From the NCBI GenBank assembly GCA_038030265.1, contig CM075939.1, positions 26,579,253-26,643,252 on the forward strand: a stretch of 64,000 nucleotides of DNA. The letters run 5' to 3'. Each line of letters starts with the position of its first letter. Position 1 is the stretch's first letter. A program made the position numbers and the translations under genes. The stretch comes from Corythucha ciliata. Lineage: Eukaryota; Arthropoda; Insecta; Hemiptera; Tingidae. Of this stretch, positions 35,155 to 46,848 are shown in pieces. The notes under the pieces are model-generated. The model was not told the DNA's origin. It saw only the letters and a program-made list of their open reading frames with translations, and searched no databases.

Positions 35155-35620
35155 TGGTATACTGAAGAGCTTGAAGCCCTCCGAGAAGAGATCGGAAGGC
35201 TGTGCCAACTATTGAAAAATTCTCCCACCGAAGAAAATAAAGCCCAGCTAAAAAGACTACGTAACCAGTACAAGGAGGAAATCAGCAAAGGAAAAATTCG
35301 GTTTAATGACAAAATAGTTCAGGAGGGGGAATAACATCTAAGTCGAAAAGTTTGGTAAGTGGTAGACAAAAAGAAGGCGCAATCATCAAAGACCGCGCCG
35401 GAATCGGGGATCACGGCAGACGAATTCAACTTTTTTTTAAATGGCGTCGGAGAAAATACAAGCTCAAATAAATCAACAGATTCCACCTTGGCGCATAGCT
35501 TCTAAGTAGAAAATCAAAATGTTCAAAACCGGTCCTGCACCTAAAATAAAGCTGTGGAGAGACAAACAATTTTTGATCATTTCACTGAAAATCAAAATAC
35601 GTTAGAAGTATTAGAAGGTA

Positions 35621-35919
35621 TTTTTTTTTTTTTTTTCGGGGGCGCCGGGTTTTTGAACCCGGCAGGCGCCTAAGCCTCACTTGGGCTCCTACGCCATACC
35701 CAGATCTAACTGTGCACTTCACATCCGTACTACGCGGGCGTTTCGGTCGGTGCGCGGTTTGTTGAACGCACACCGCCGGGAACGCCCACACGAAGCCGAG
35801 TGTGCCGTGTCACAGCTCGCCGCAGCCTTATAGTGTAATGGGCAATGGCTGGATTCGAACCCAGGCCCACTGGGTTGTGAAGCTAGCATTGTATCCATTA
35901 CACCATCGAGGCGCGCTCC
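35621..35919 (-). mobile_element. tRNA-derived SINE, 299 bp, 14-bp target duplication
   Basis: Flanked by perfect AGTATTAGAAGGTA at 35607-35620 and 35920-35933. On the minus strand it starts with a tRNA-like head (about 35914-35840) with A-box TGGTGTAATGG and B-box GGTTCGAATCC. It continues through a GC-rich body and ends in an A tract (T tract at 35621-35636 on the plus strand). The head looks most like tRNA-Val (CAC in the loop), but the anticodon stem is mismatched. Confidence 0.88.
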
Positions 35920-36079
35920 AGTATTAGAAGGTATAACGCTGCCTGAATTGGCTGGTGTAGTTAAGTCCCTGAAAAACAGAAGAGCGTGTGATTACTACGG
36001 GATCAACGCGCGAATCGTTAAGGTTACTGCGGACAGTCACCTTCCACCGTTAATCTCCCTAATAAATAATAGTCTAGAA

Positions 36080-38946
36080 CAGGGGCGGATCCAGGTCTGA
36101 ATCCTAGGGGGGGTAATGCCGATGACCCTCCCCCCTCTCCCTTTACATCAAACACCCTCATGTTACATCATTCCATCGCTTCCAAAATTCATAAAATATT
36201 GGGTTGATGTTTCAAGACAAATGAGGATGTGTAGTACCCATGCCGAATTAGTCCTGCCACATTATTCTTTTCCCCTGCAAATTAACGGTTACCGACGCTA
36301 GGGACCTAGTGGAGTCCCAGAACACCAAAACGCCAAGTTTAACGCATAAATTATCGTTTTCTGGAGGCAAAATGGTCAGTTTTTTTATATAAAATCTAGA
36401 ATAGAAGGCTTCAAAATTTTCAACCGAGGTGGAGCTAGGGGCTTGAAAAAGTTGGGTAGGCTAATGGAATGAAGGTTGATGGGCAGAAATCAAGCTCACA
36501 GAGCATAGATTGGTCGGAAACAGGTGATTTTAAGCCTTTCACCCATTTTAGAAAAAAAGGCCCGTAAGTTTGTAGCGCGCTCCGCATTGGTCGTGGAAAA
36601 CCAATGTGCTTATTCACATGAATGTATTGGTGTAGGAAATTTAATGACCCTAAATGTTTTGTACGAGAAGGGTTTCCTCTATAAAGCCTCTCGTTTTGGG
36701 GGATATTTATAGAAAAAACTGATAAAATGACCCAAAAATCGCGGTTTTTGGGCAGCCAAAAATTGTGCCTAGTGTTTCAAAGTATTAATTTTTTATGTCG
36801 AAAACTTTCTACTTATACATACAGGTTGGATGCGAATAAGTGTAGAAAAAAAAATTGATGAAATTAGACCTCATTTGCAGTCGAAAACGCTAAATACACT
36901 ATGGTAGTGGTACGAAAATCAAAATCCATCGAGATATGATTTTTCTAACATCTTTTTAGGATAACATCTCTTTCCCTAAATAAATGCGAGTAACTCGCTT
37001 TGTAGCAGACTTTCTGCCACCCTGACAGACCCTGTCAGTACCGTGACAGAAAGTCAGGAATAGCAATTTTCGACATAAAATAACTATTTTCTGTCGCCTC
37101 AACACCTTCTTAAGATTGTACGATATGGGGATTTTTAATTTTCCATAAAATTCAACCCCCACTTGATCATACTAAATCTGACTAGATAATGAATAATAGG
37201 CCGTAGGTGTGGAAGCAATGATCCAAATCAAAAGGAAAAATAAGTCCTCTCCCACTGTTGATCAACAGAGCCTATCGACTTTCCATGGATCAGAGAAACT
37301 TCTCCAACGTGTCCCATTCAAAATTACTCATGAGCGTTTGTTTAATTAATTGGCAATTTTCCAGCAAAAATGACAATGTTTTTTAAAGAAGAAAAATGTA
37401 ACTTTTCTCTTCAAAATCGCTTGTTTTGACCTGCAAAATTCAAACAATCCTTGCGAATTTCAACATGCTAAACGTCCTGAAAACCTCATCGTCAGTGGGC
37501 CTTTGAATGGAACTGACTGCCCACCGAACGAACGCCCACCAAAGTATCAAAAAATGTCGCCCCAGCAGCTGGCTGTCAAATAGAGTGCATTTACTACACC
37601 GAATTTCCACGTTTTTAGTTAATTTGCTATTATTCGACAAAAATTACCACTCAGTGTGATTCTCTTCTTTTATTTCCGCACAATAATGCCTAATTTACTA
37701 ATAACGTCGAAATTCGTATATTAGTAGTGAAATCCACTCTATTCGACAGCCAGCTGCCGGAGCGATATCTTTCGATGCTTTGGTGAGCCTTCACATCCAG
37801 TTCCATTCAAAGGACCGCTTCAAATGAGGCTTTAAGGCCCGTTCACAAGCTCTATGTTTACGTTCTGTGTGGAGTCTATGCAACCAAACAAATTTATTCC
37901 CTCGAATGATGAATAGGTTGCATGGACACCACACGACGAAAGCATAGAGATTGTGAACAGGGTCTTACGATTTTTAGCACGCTAAAAACCGCAAGGATCG
38001 TTTGAATTTTACTGGTTAAACCACTGGTTTTGAAGAGCACTCTTTTTCCCCAAAAATGGTCATTTCTGCCAAAAAATCGCTAATTATTATTTTTTTAATT
38101 GCTATAAAAGAAAATGAGTCATTTTCATGAGTTTTCCACCAAAATTTCCCCGCCAGAAGGGCCCCACTTCAGAAGCGCCGAAAACCCGAGTTTTTTTGCC
38201 TGTAACTCGAAAAGTAGTACGCGTTCTATGGAAATTTCCCGTAAAACTGGGTTTTCCTATAGCGGCGCAAAACGCTTAGCGAGCGCAGCGCATTTTACAT
38301 TCATTCCTAGTTACATCTTCACTTTTCGACTGGGAAACAATTTAAATGACGCTGCGTTGAGCGTTTTGCGCTGCTAGGAAAATCTAGCTTTAAGACATTG
38401 TAGAGCACTGAATTTCCTTTAGAATTCAAACAACCATCTACATGTATAGACCAGCAGTCAGGTAACTTGTTAGTGACACAATTCCAAAGTTAATGACATT
38501 TTGGGGTGTGATTCAGGGTGTATAAGGATGTCTCATGAGTTTTCCACCTAAATTTCATGGTGGAAACATCTTGGAGAGGTAATCTACCCTGCAAAAAGGT
38601 AAGGTGTATTTGATTTTCTTCGAAAACCGGACGAACGTATTCATCGGTCTAATAGGTACCAAAAAAGTGCAGCTCTTTACATTAATGATACATTTCTCAA
38701 CATGAAAAGACTTCTGCACGATCTCGTTCATGAAGATTCACTTTATGAAAAGGTGAGGCTACGAAATTGGCATTGCTGGGGAGGGGGTAGCATTTGTATG
38801 AGAGAATCGACAGATAAGATTGCCAACCACTGCTTGTCCTCAGGAAATCGTCGTGATGTTCTCTCTATCTTTTTTAAAAAATTAACTTTTCTGAAATCCT
38901 GGGGGGGGTAGTTACCCCCATTACCCCCCCTGTGGATCCGCCCCTG
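36080..38946. mobile_element. hAT element, 2,867 bp, 8-bp TSD GTCTAGAA
   Basis: Terminal inverted repeats CAGGGGCGGATCCA / TGGATCCGCCCCTG, flanked by GTCTAGAA at 36072-36079 and 38947-38954. Removing it and one duplication rejoins the LINE reading LINNSLEQG to VFPEALK. Only short ORFs are inside, so it is non-autonomous or decayed. A TTAA MITE copy (37832-37969) is nested within. Confidence 0.9.
37832..37969. mobile_element. ~138-bp MITE, copy 3, nested in the hAT
   Basis: Left end TTAAGGCCCGTTCACAAGCT; right end ATTGTGAACAGGGTCTTA, slightly decayed. Family of 23222 and 31233. Confidence 0.75.
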
Positions 38947-40300
38947 GTCTAGAACAAGGGGTATTCCCTGAGGCTCTAAAGATTGCAGTAGTGGTACCAG
39001 TTCATAAAAAAAGAGACGCGCATGTTTTAACTAATTATAAGCCAGTATCATTACTTCCTTTATTCAGTAAGATAATGGAAAAGGTAATAAACAGGACGTC
39101 GGTTAAATATTATGAGACTAACAATTCAATTACTACACAGCAGTTTGGATTTAGAGAAAAAAACACCGCGACAATGACCATTAATAATTTGGTGCAATAT
39201 GTTACCAAGTGTTTTGAGTCTCATCAATATTATAAAGCCAAGTTCTTGGACATCAGCTAAGTCTCTGACTGCTTGTATCACCGTTTGATGATCGAGAAAT
39301 TAAAATTGTATAACGTAAATGGAAAGGCACTTCGAATGATTGATAACTTTCTGTCAAATAGGTATCAAACGGTGAAATTTAAAACAGCTACTCTAAATTC
39401 CTAGCATGTTAGAGAGGTGTTCTGCAAGGGTCAATTCTGGGACCGCTGATGTATATAATACATATACGTGAATGACTTACCGCTAGAAATTAAGGATCTA
39501 CATTTTATAACTTTCGTAGCTGATTGTAGTGAACAAGGTCTTATGGACATGCAGAAATGGTTTACCTCAAATTCGCTTAAAATAAATGCGGATAAATCGG
39601 TGGACGTGTGGTTTGGAGTCTTGCGAGAGAAGTTGAATGCACAAAATATGTCAAATTCCTAGGGGTCCATATCGACCCGTAGTTAAACTGCGGGTTTTAA
39701 CGGGGATTGTGAAGAACTAGTCAAGAAACTGAGCACATCTTATTGAGGAGCCTGAAAAACAATGTGTCAGAAAAAATCATGTTGGAAGTGTACCATGCAT
39801 GCTTTCATAGTATTATAACTTACGCATTGTTAGTATGGGGCCATTGTCCGTCAGCGAAAAATGTATTTAGGTTGGAACGAAAGGCCATTAGAATAATAAG
39901 CAAGAAAGGCTTTCGTGAGGATTGTCGTCAGGAATTCACTAAGCACAAAATCTTGACCTTACTGGGTGCATCCATCCTAGACTGTTTGATGTATGTAAAA
40001 CAAAATTTCAAATTGTTTCACTTAAATAAGGGGATCCAAGAGCACGACATAAGGAATAAAGAAAACTTGCATTCGATGTTCAATAGACGTAACGTGAGCA
40101 GAAATTATGAGACCTACTGGAGGATTAAATTTTATAATAAGCTACCAAGCGAAATAAAAAAAACTAGATGTAAAGACATTTAAGAGAGTTATAGTTGACA
40201 TATTTGTACGTGATCCCTGCTATAGTTTGGCAGATTTTTTGACTATGTAATTTGCTTTTATGCGAACTTACAATGAAAACTAACAAAAAAAAAAAAAAAA

Positions 40301-40930
40301 TTAAACTAGAGGTTCCTCGTGTCGTTAATAGTTTCACGTGCGTTCCCTTTGAATCAAGGCTGGGGGTGTGGATATACATCCTGTATTATTGGCCGAATTG
40401 TCAGTTGAACCTAAAAATATATTTAAAGAATGAACAGTCTTGATATTTTTAATAAGATCGCTTAAACTACGATAAAATCCTCAAGTTCAACAGTTTTCTC
40501 CTTATGTGTAAGTCTTCACAGGGCGGTTATAACCGGAAAATTGAGCACTTGAGGCAGGATTACTGGCGTTTCTCATGATTATTCCACTGATTCAGCTCTC
40601 TGGCTGTTCCCTCTGTTCTTTTTTCCTTCGTTTTTATTCGCCACCTGCGTTCAATTCTGCTGTATCCGCCCATGGTTCTATATGTATCTATGTATGTGTT
40701 GGCAGTATACTGCAATTCTCGAATTTTATTCAACAGGCTTTTATTTAATATTTTCGTCAGCAAGGTCTAGATCCGCCACTGCGTAAAGGCGTGGAGATGA
40801 GTTGCAGAAGAAGCAAGAAGCAATACAATGCTCGCCGGGTGTGGTGGGAGTCTGGAAGGATCGGCCTGAGTTTTACCTTTGAAAAGGGGACAGTATTCTT
40901 ATTTTCTTCTTGAATTGCCCCCTCTCGATC
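40301..40930. other. Right half of repeat R, then unassigned sequence
   Basis: 40301-40372 is the continuation of repeat R (GTGCGTTCCCTTTGAATCAA). A hAT-like end TAGATCCGCCACTG lies at about 40768-40781 without a visible partner. Nothing else recognised. Confidence 0.5.
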
Positions 40931-41089
40931 CAGTGGCGTAGGTAGGAATTTGTCCTGGCGGTTGAAATCTCGTAAGGGTGAGGGGAGGGGGGTAATTTCG
41001 TATTTTAGTCATCATTCCACCCAGCCAGCACACTCTTGAATCTGGACATCTTGCTGGCCTCATCATAGCCTCAATCTCTCAGTTAAGGG

Positions 41090-42740
41090 CGATTTTTGGG
41101 CTCTACCCGCAAATTAGCGCTTTTCTCAATTTTGGCCGAGTGTATCGTTCTTCTCAATTTCAGCCGCAGATTAGCGGTTTTGCCCCACCCCCTCCCATAG
41201 CCATGAATTTGCGCATTTTCTCAACTTTAGCAGCAAAGTATCGTTTTTATACTGTGAGCGATGTTTCTTAATTATCCATGAGTTGTGGCATTTTCCTCAA
41301 TTTTAGCAGCATATTACCGATTTTTTAAATTTTTTTACCAGGGGATTATAATTTTTTTCAGTTTTAGCTAGGAGTTAACGTTTTTCTTAAGTGTTTTCCT
41401 CAATATTAGCCGCAAAATAGGGGGACTTTTCACGAATTAGGATTTTTTTGGTTCACCATACGCAATGCATGAGCGATTTTTCTCAGTTTACTCGCGAATT
41501 AGCGGTTTCTTCACCAATTTCGTAAATTGGCGCTTTTTTTCAATTACAGTCCGAAAAGTTGCCTTCAGAATCCGCAAATTGGAGTATACATATTCAGTTT
41601 TCGCCGCAAATTAGAATTTTTCTCAATTTCAACTGCGAATTAGAGCTTTTTTTAAATTTTATCGGTGACGCGTCGTCGTAGCGTTTCAAACTGTGAATTA
41701 GCGAATTTTCTCAATTTCCGCCACAAATTGGCGTTTGGCGCTGTAAAATGGCGATTTTTTTCCATTTTTAGCCGCGAATTAGCAATTTCCTCAATTTTTA
41801 GGCTTAAAATTAACCTTTCTCTTAATTTTGACGCTGATTATTTCATTTTCTAAATATTACCTGCAAATCAGCTGTTTTTCACATTTTACCATCGCATTAG
41901 CAGTTTTGTATAACTTTTATAGGTATAGATTATTGCTTCACGGCAGTTCTAGCCGTGATTTAGCGTATTTTTCAACATTATACTATAGCCATGCACGACT
42001 TTGCCATTTTTCTGAATTTTAGCCACAATAATGCCTTCAGAAGGTGCGAATTTAAGTTATAAATGTAAATTTTTTTTGTTCAAACCTTTTTCAAACCAAA
42101 AAATTTACGTCTATCCTTCCATTTCTGTCAAAAAATCATCATTTTTAAATTATAAATTTCACGACACTTAATGCAAGAATTAGTGATGTTTATCAATTTT
42201 AGCAGCGAATTTTCGCTTTTTCTAAATTTTAGCAGCTTGGTAGCGTTTCCAACCTGTGCATTACCTACCGAGTTTTGTCAATTTTTTCCAAGAATTGGCG
42301 TTTGACTCAATTTAAAATGCAAATTAGCAATTTTTTCTATTTTTAACTGAGAATTAGCACTTTTCCCCAATTTGAACTGAAAATTAACGTTTTTCTTAAT
42401 TTTGGCTGCGCTAATTGGTGATTTTTTCAATTTTTGCCGCGAATTAGTGATTTTCTTCATTTTGCAAACGTGAATTAACATTTTTCCACAACTTTATATC
42501 AGCAAATTGCAGATTAGCGATTTTTCCCCATTTCAGCTGTGAAATAGCGTTTTCACATAGCGTTTTCATGCTAATTCAGCATCCTATTCCGTTTTTCATA
42601 CGCGAATGGGCGATTTTACGCTATTTAAGTTGTGAATTTGCCATTTTTGTCCAATTTAACCTGAAAGCGTCTTTTATTTGTCAATATTATAGCGTGTTTT
42701 CTCAACTTTAACCGCGGAGTTTCCCCAAATACAACACTTT
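41090..42740. repeat. Degenerate ~30-bp minisatellite (family B), reverse orientation, ~1.65 kb
   Basis: Units of CGCTTTTCTCAATTTTAGCC followed by GCGAATTAG recur some 50 times with strong divergence. Reverse complement of the blocks at 19925 and 63480. Confidence 0.7.
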
Positions 42741-42907
42741 TGCGTTGATTTCTACAATTTATTCGTTAGTACCGCGAATCAGCGATTTTTTTCTTAATTT
42801 TAGTATGGAAGTTCCATCGCGAGACCATGAATCAATGCTTTTTAGCAGCTGTAGCCACGAATATTACCGATTTTTGTCTGATAGATGGCCAGGGGCGAAC
42901 CCCTCCC

Positions 42908-44442
42908 CAGGCGCGGATCCAGAGGGGGGGCGCGCAGGGCGCGCGCCCCCCCCTTGGGTCTGGTAAAAAAAAAATTTTTTTCGCTATGAGAAGATTAACG
43001 TGAAAAATAATAATTATGTAATAAATTATTGTAATAATCATTGTTCCTCGTGGGTAAACAATGAATATCACTCGATAGCACGAATAAGCAAAACCATGGT
43101 TTATTTTTATTTTTATTTTCTGAAAGTTTGGCCAAATACAAGCGTTGTGAGGTGTGGCAGTTCTAATTTACTCATCGCCAATCAGTCAGTGGGCGCGCAC
43201 CCGGCCATGCCGAATCAGAAGCGCTAAAAGCCACGAATGGCTTTATACGCTATAATTTACTTATCATTCAAACCCCTAGATTTTTTTTGTTTTTTTCAAG
43301 TAGGTGATTCGAAATTCCCGGTTTTCCGCTCAAAGTTATTGGTTGTTTGGAGAATAAGCGAAGCCAGGCCCAAACATTCTTTGCATTAATTTTTGAAGAC
43401 GCAATGAGAATCATGAATGACCTTGATGTGCCACTACGTCAGCCGCGGCTTGCTTCCTGTCAAACCATTAGGGAAAACTATGCAGTTACGCCATCTGATC
43501 CGTCTGCTTACTGGAGGAAAAGTATTTACATTCCAGTCTTGGACTACGTTATTGCCGACATGAAGATCCGTTTCAGCAAAGAGACCATAAATTGTTTCAG
43601 CTTAAATTTCTTAATGCCACGAAATTTCGTTAATATTGAAGACCCTCCGACGTTGAAAGAGAAGCTGCTGCCTATATGTGCCAAGTATCACCCATTACTT
43701 GAATTCACCGATTCAACAGACTTTTCAACGAAATGATATTAGCTCAAGACATTTCAAAGAAAACTCTGAGTTTACCGGGAAAAATGTGCCCATGAAATTT
43801 TCGAACTCTTGGATGGAAATTCGTTCCCCATTTTGAAGTCACTACTGCACATACTGGCCACATTACCTGTGTCAGTAGCAACAGCAGAGTGCAGCTTTTC
43901 TTCATTGAGAAGAATAAAAACATGGCTTCGTTCCAGAATGAGTGAGGAACGTCTCAATTCTCTCGCCCTCCTAAATATTCATCGGGACATCAACATCGAC
44001 CCAGAAGCTGTCAGCTCACACGAGTTGCCAAATCAAAACGAAGAAGATTAGACGCTTCCTTTCAGTTATTTTCTGCCATCGTTGAGGCTGTGAACCGTGC
44101 TGTTTTGTATTTTTAATTAAAATGTTTCACTGGCTCTGTTTTTAAGACGTGGTACGTTTCCACAGCTAAGGCGCGTCTACATAAGACGCAAGAATCCGTG
44201 GGCAGTACCCAAGAAAAAAATACACAACACATGGCTTAACAGTATTTCTGATCGTTGCTATTGACTACTGCACTGCGTTCTGGGTTCTGTAATGCGTCCT
44301 GTCCACGCGTTCTTGCATCTTATGTAGATGGGCCTTAAGAGTATAATATATACTAACTACATACATATACACACTTTGGGGTGGGACCTCTGCACCTTTT
44401 TGAATGCGCCCCCCCTTTGGAAAAATCCTGGATCCGCGCCTG
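42908..44442 (+). mobile_element. hAT element, 1,535 bp, 8-bp TSD CCCCTCCC, with transposase remnant
   Basis: Ends CAGGCGCGGATCCAG / CTGGATCCGCGCCTG, flanked by CCCCTCCC at 42900-42907 and 44443-44450. A GC-rich hairpin follows the left end. It encodes the C-terminal part of a hAT transposase in two frames (see 43341-44051) but lacks the N-terminal zinc finger and most of the catalytic core, so it is an internally deleted copy. Confidence 0.9.
43341..44051 (+). pseudogene. hAT transposase C-terminal fragment, frameshifted
   Basis: The first frame (43347-43736) has the helical insertion region (ASCQTIRENYAVTPSDPSAY, YIPVLDYVIADM). After a frame change, the second (43809-44051) has the hAT dimerisation domain, LPVSVATAECSFSSLRRIKT then RLNSLALLNIHRDI. 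Intact hAT transposases are ~600-700 aa; about 210 residues remain. It lies inside the 1.5-kb element, on the same strand. Confidence 0.88.
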
Positions 44443-44692
44443 CCCCTCCCCCCTTACCTTGGTACACTACTGCGTTGGCTCTGAAGTCCAAGGAAAAAGC
44501 TGGACGTACTCGGACCATTTCGGGCTGCTTCAAGTCCAGAAAATCTGCGAAATCTAATTTCAACGTGAAACGCTCATTTTTGGAGATTTTATGGGGCTCT
44601 TCGTTATGGTACTAGTGCTTTTTCGTTCGTATACTTGTAGCTCTGGGGGGGGGGGAATCCATCCCCCATATCCCCCATTACCTACGCCCCTG

Positions 44693-45779
44693 CCTCCACC
44701 ATGAGACTAAATTAACCCTTTTTAAACCCAAGCATTCCGCGGACAAGCGTAATTTGACATAAAACGTACGTCGCGTTTCATTTATGGGTCGGCTATTGAC
44801 CGCAACACACCCAGGGCTTGTAACATTTCTTCACTACGGGTCGCCTCCCACGAGAAGTCTTCTGCCCGCGATGCACCGATGAAGAAACTTAGTTACTTGC
44901 CCGAAAAATCAATTGTAGGTACTACTTTTAGTACTTGACTCCTCATCTTTGGGTAATTAAGTAATATGACAATCAAAATAATTAATTCCTTTTCATTAAA
45001 GAACCTTCGTACGCGGACCTCGCGCTCTCGAGCCGATAGAAAACCTCGAAACCAACGACAATACGAAACACTCAATGCGGTACCCTGCAGTTTAACAAGT
45101 GTTTCCCCGTAGGTAATTGAAAAGCGGGATGATATATCGTGGTGCTAATTAAATTTTGAGGGACACCCCAAAACATTTGGACGGGACGCTCGGGAGGTCG
45201 GGACATCTCCGATTTTGGGAAATGCCCCGCAAAAACGGGACGGAATATAGCATCCCTAATATAGCTATCAATATTGCATTTTACTTCTTGTAATTAAATT
45301 ACGAAATTTAATTACATTAAATTAAAGTACTGCTCGGCCCTTTGCTAAAGGTTCTTAGCCTTATCGTTGGGTACTGTCGAAACTCGTGTGCCCCCCCCCC
45401 CCCCCGATCATCATAAGCACATGCACATCAGCCAACACAGACCGACGATCTGGACCCGGCCGATCTTTCAGGCTGGCCGTACACCTGAAACCGTTAATAA
45501 AAACGCACGGTCTCCTTCGGGCGATCTTTTGACTCGACCACAGAGGGACCGACCACTCCCTATCCTCAAGCCCTCAAAGGTATGACGTGAGCCCTGCAAA
45601 CGCCAAAGCATCTGGAATCGGCACGTGTGTCGAGCATCAAATCATAGTTATTCAGCCCGAAAAATACGATTTCTTGGTATATTCCTTCCCCTCTCCCCAG
45701 AAAATCACTTAAAATGGGCATTATTCGAGCCGCAGCTGCATCTGCATGAGCCAGCCCTTTTACCACTACCAAAAAAACC
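44693..45779. other. Unassigned intergenic
   Basis: C tract at 45392-45405. No exon, RNA or element ends recognised. Confidence 0.4.
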
Positions 45780-46848
45780 CTAAAGTGACGTCACATTTTT
45801 AAACATTCACTGCGCTGCCCGCATACAATTCTCTTTCTTTTCGCGCTCGTCCTGCTGCGTCGAGCTCATTATCAAAACTTTTTTTTTTTACTAACCAAGA
45901 GACCAAGACCGTGTTTCCCGTAATTTGTTCAATCGTTCAGTGATAAATCTTACAAATATGCATCTCTTTGTGTTGTTTTACGTTCAATAAGGCTCCAAGG
46001 CTGCTCAAAAATTGTGTGCCTGTGTATGTTTTGTTTTCTATCGATTTGGTTTCGTGTGGTGAGGAATACCAAGAGTGCTGTAGCCCCGCGTTTCTCAAGG
46101 TCGTCCAACATGGCGTTGTCTTGTTTATGAGAAAATGTACAGAAAAAAACCTCGGATAAAAGTGTTATTTTGAAACGAATTTGCCGTATTGTAACTTCTT
46201 TAAAAAATGTACTGCGATCACCGGTGATCAAGTTCCGTTCGCGTCAAGTCTGCGAGGCACCAAAAAAGCGCCGAGGTGATTTGATTTTCACCACATTTTC
46301 CTGGGTCACTTCCTCGATTGAAATAAGCCTCAGCATCGTGTCTCTCAGCTTTAGTTTTCTCTTTGACGTTTTTATTTTCATTTTTGTTATTTACGCTGAC
46401 TTTTCCAGGTCCCCCCTCCCGCCAGTTTTTCCGCTGTTTGCCTTTCTTGGCTGGAGGTTCGGTGGTTGGGGACCGTCCATCACAGTGGATAACCGGAGTT
46501 TCAAAGGTGCATTAAATTTCGTTATCTTCATTGTCATTTTCCTTCGAAGTTGCTTAGATGCACCCAGTAAACCCTCCCGACGTTGTTTTTACTTTGATTG
46601 TATGAAAAATTGGTCATTTCCGGGTTGATTTTGTAATGTAAAAGTTTTGTGCCTTGTTTTATTTTGATAACCGTAACCTTCAGGTTTCCACTCTTCCACC
46701 TTTGGCTGAGAATAAACATTTTATTATTCAATTCCTTTCATTACTGCTTTTATTTATTTATCGCGATGAAACTCTTGACTGACCAGTGAGGACCTTTTAT
46801 CGGTGTATTTTTTCCAGTAAACAGCTGCCCCGTAAGTTTACTGTAACT
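45780..46848 (+). promoter_or_regulatory. Probable promoter / 5'UTR region of the PHF3/DIDO1-like gene
   Basis: A perfect CRE, TGACGTCA, lies at 45786-45793 just upstream of GC-rich, repeat-poor DNA (about 45810-45870), and the region up to the ATG at 46849 is free of recognised transposons. A non-coding first exon is likely but its limits cannot be read. Confidence 0.45.

Larger units (their letters stand above)
31910..40300 (+). mobile_element. 5'-truncated LINE with poly(A) tail, carrying three later insertions
   Basis: Inserted into repeat R with an AATTAA-type duplication (31904-31909 and 40299-40304). Ends in a 17-base A tract (40284-40300). LINE segments are at 31910-31918, 35155-35620, 35920-36079 and 38947-40283. 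They encode the linker after the endonuclease (WYTEELEALREE), the RT N-terminal region (LPELAGVVKSLKNRRA), the RT core (NYKPVSLLPLFSKIMEKV, then the QGSILGP region) and a long C-terminal domain after RT (SIITYALLVWGH, RLERKAIRIISKKGF). Frameshifts and in-frame stops make it inactive. The architecture without RNase H suggests a CR1/Jockey-like LINE. Interruptions: CACTGGG element, SINE, hAT. Confidence 0.85.
40931..44692. mobile_element. Possible outer hAT element (CAGTGGCGTAGGTA ends)
   Basis: Left end CAGTGGCGTAGGTAGG; right end TTACCTACGCCCCTG, whose complement is CAGGGGCGTAGGTAA. The putative 8-bp flanks TCTCGATC and CCTCCACC match at only five positions, so this is either an old insertion or two unrelated ends. 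It would enclose the minisatellite block and the inner hAT. Confidence 0.4.

Noticed and set aside
8325..42966. Many C/G homopolymer runs (8-12 bases) as functional signals
   Set aside because: They occur throughout the window next to transposon ends and in spacers with no consistent position; treated as simple sequence.
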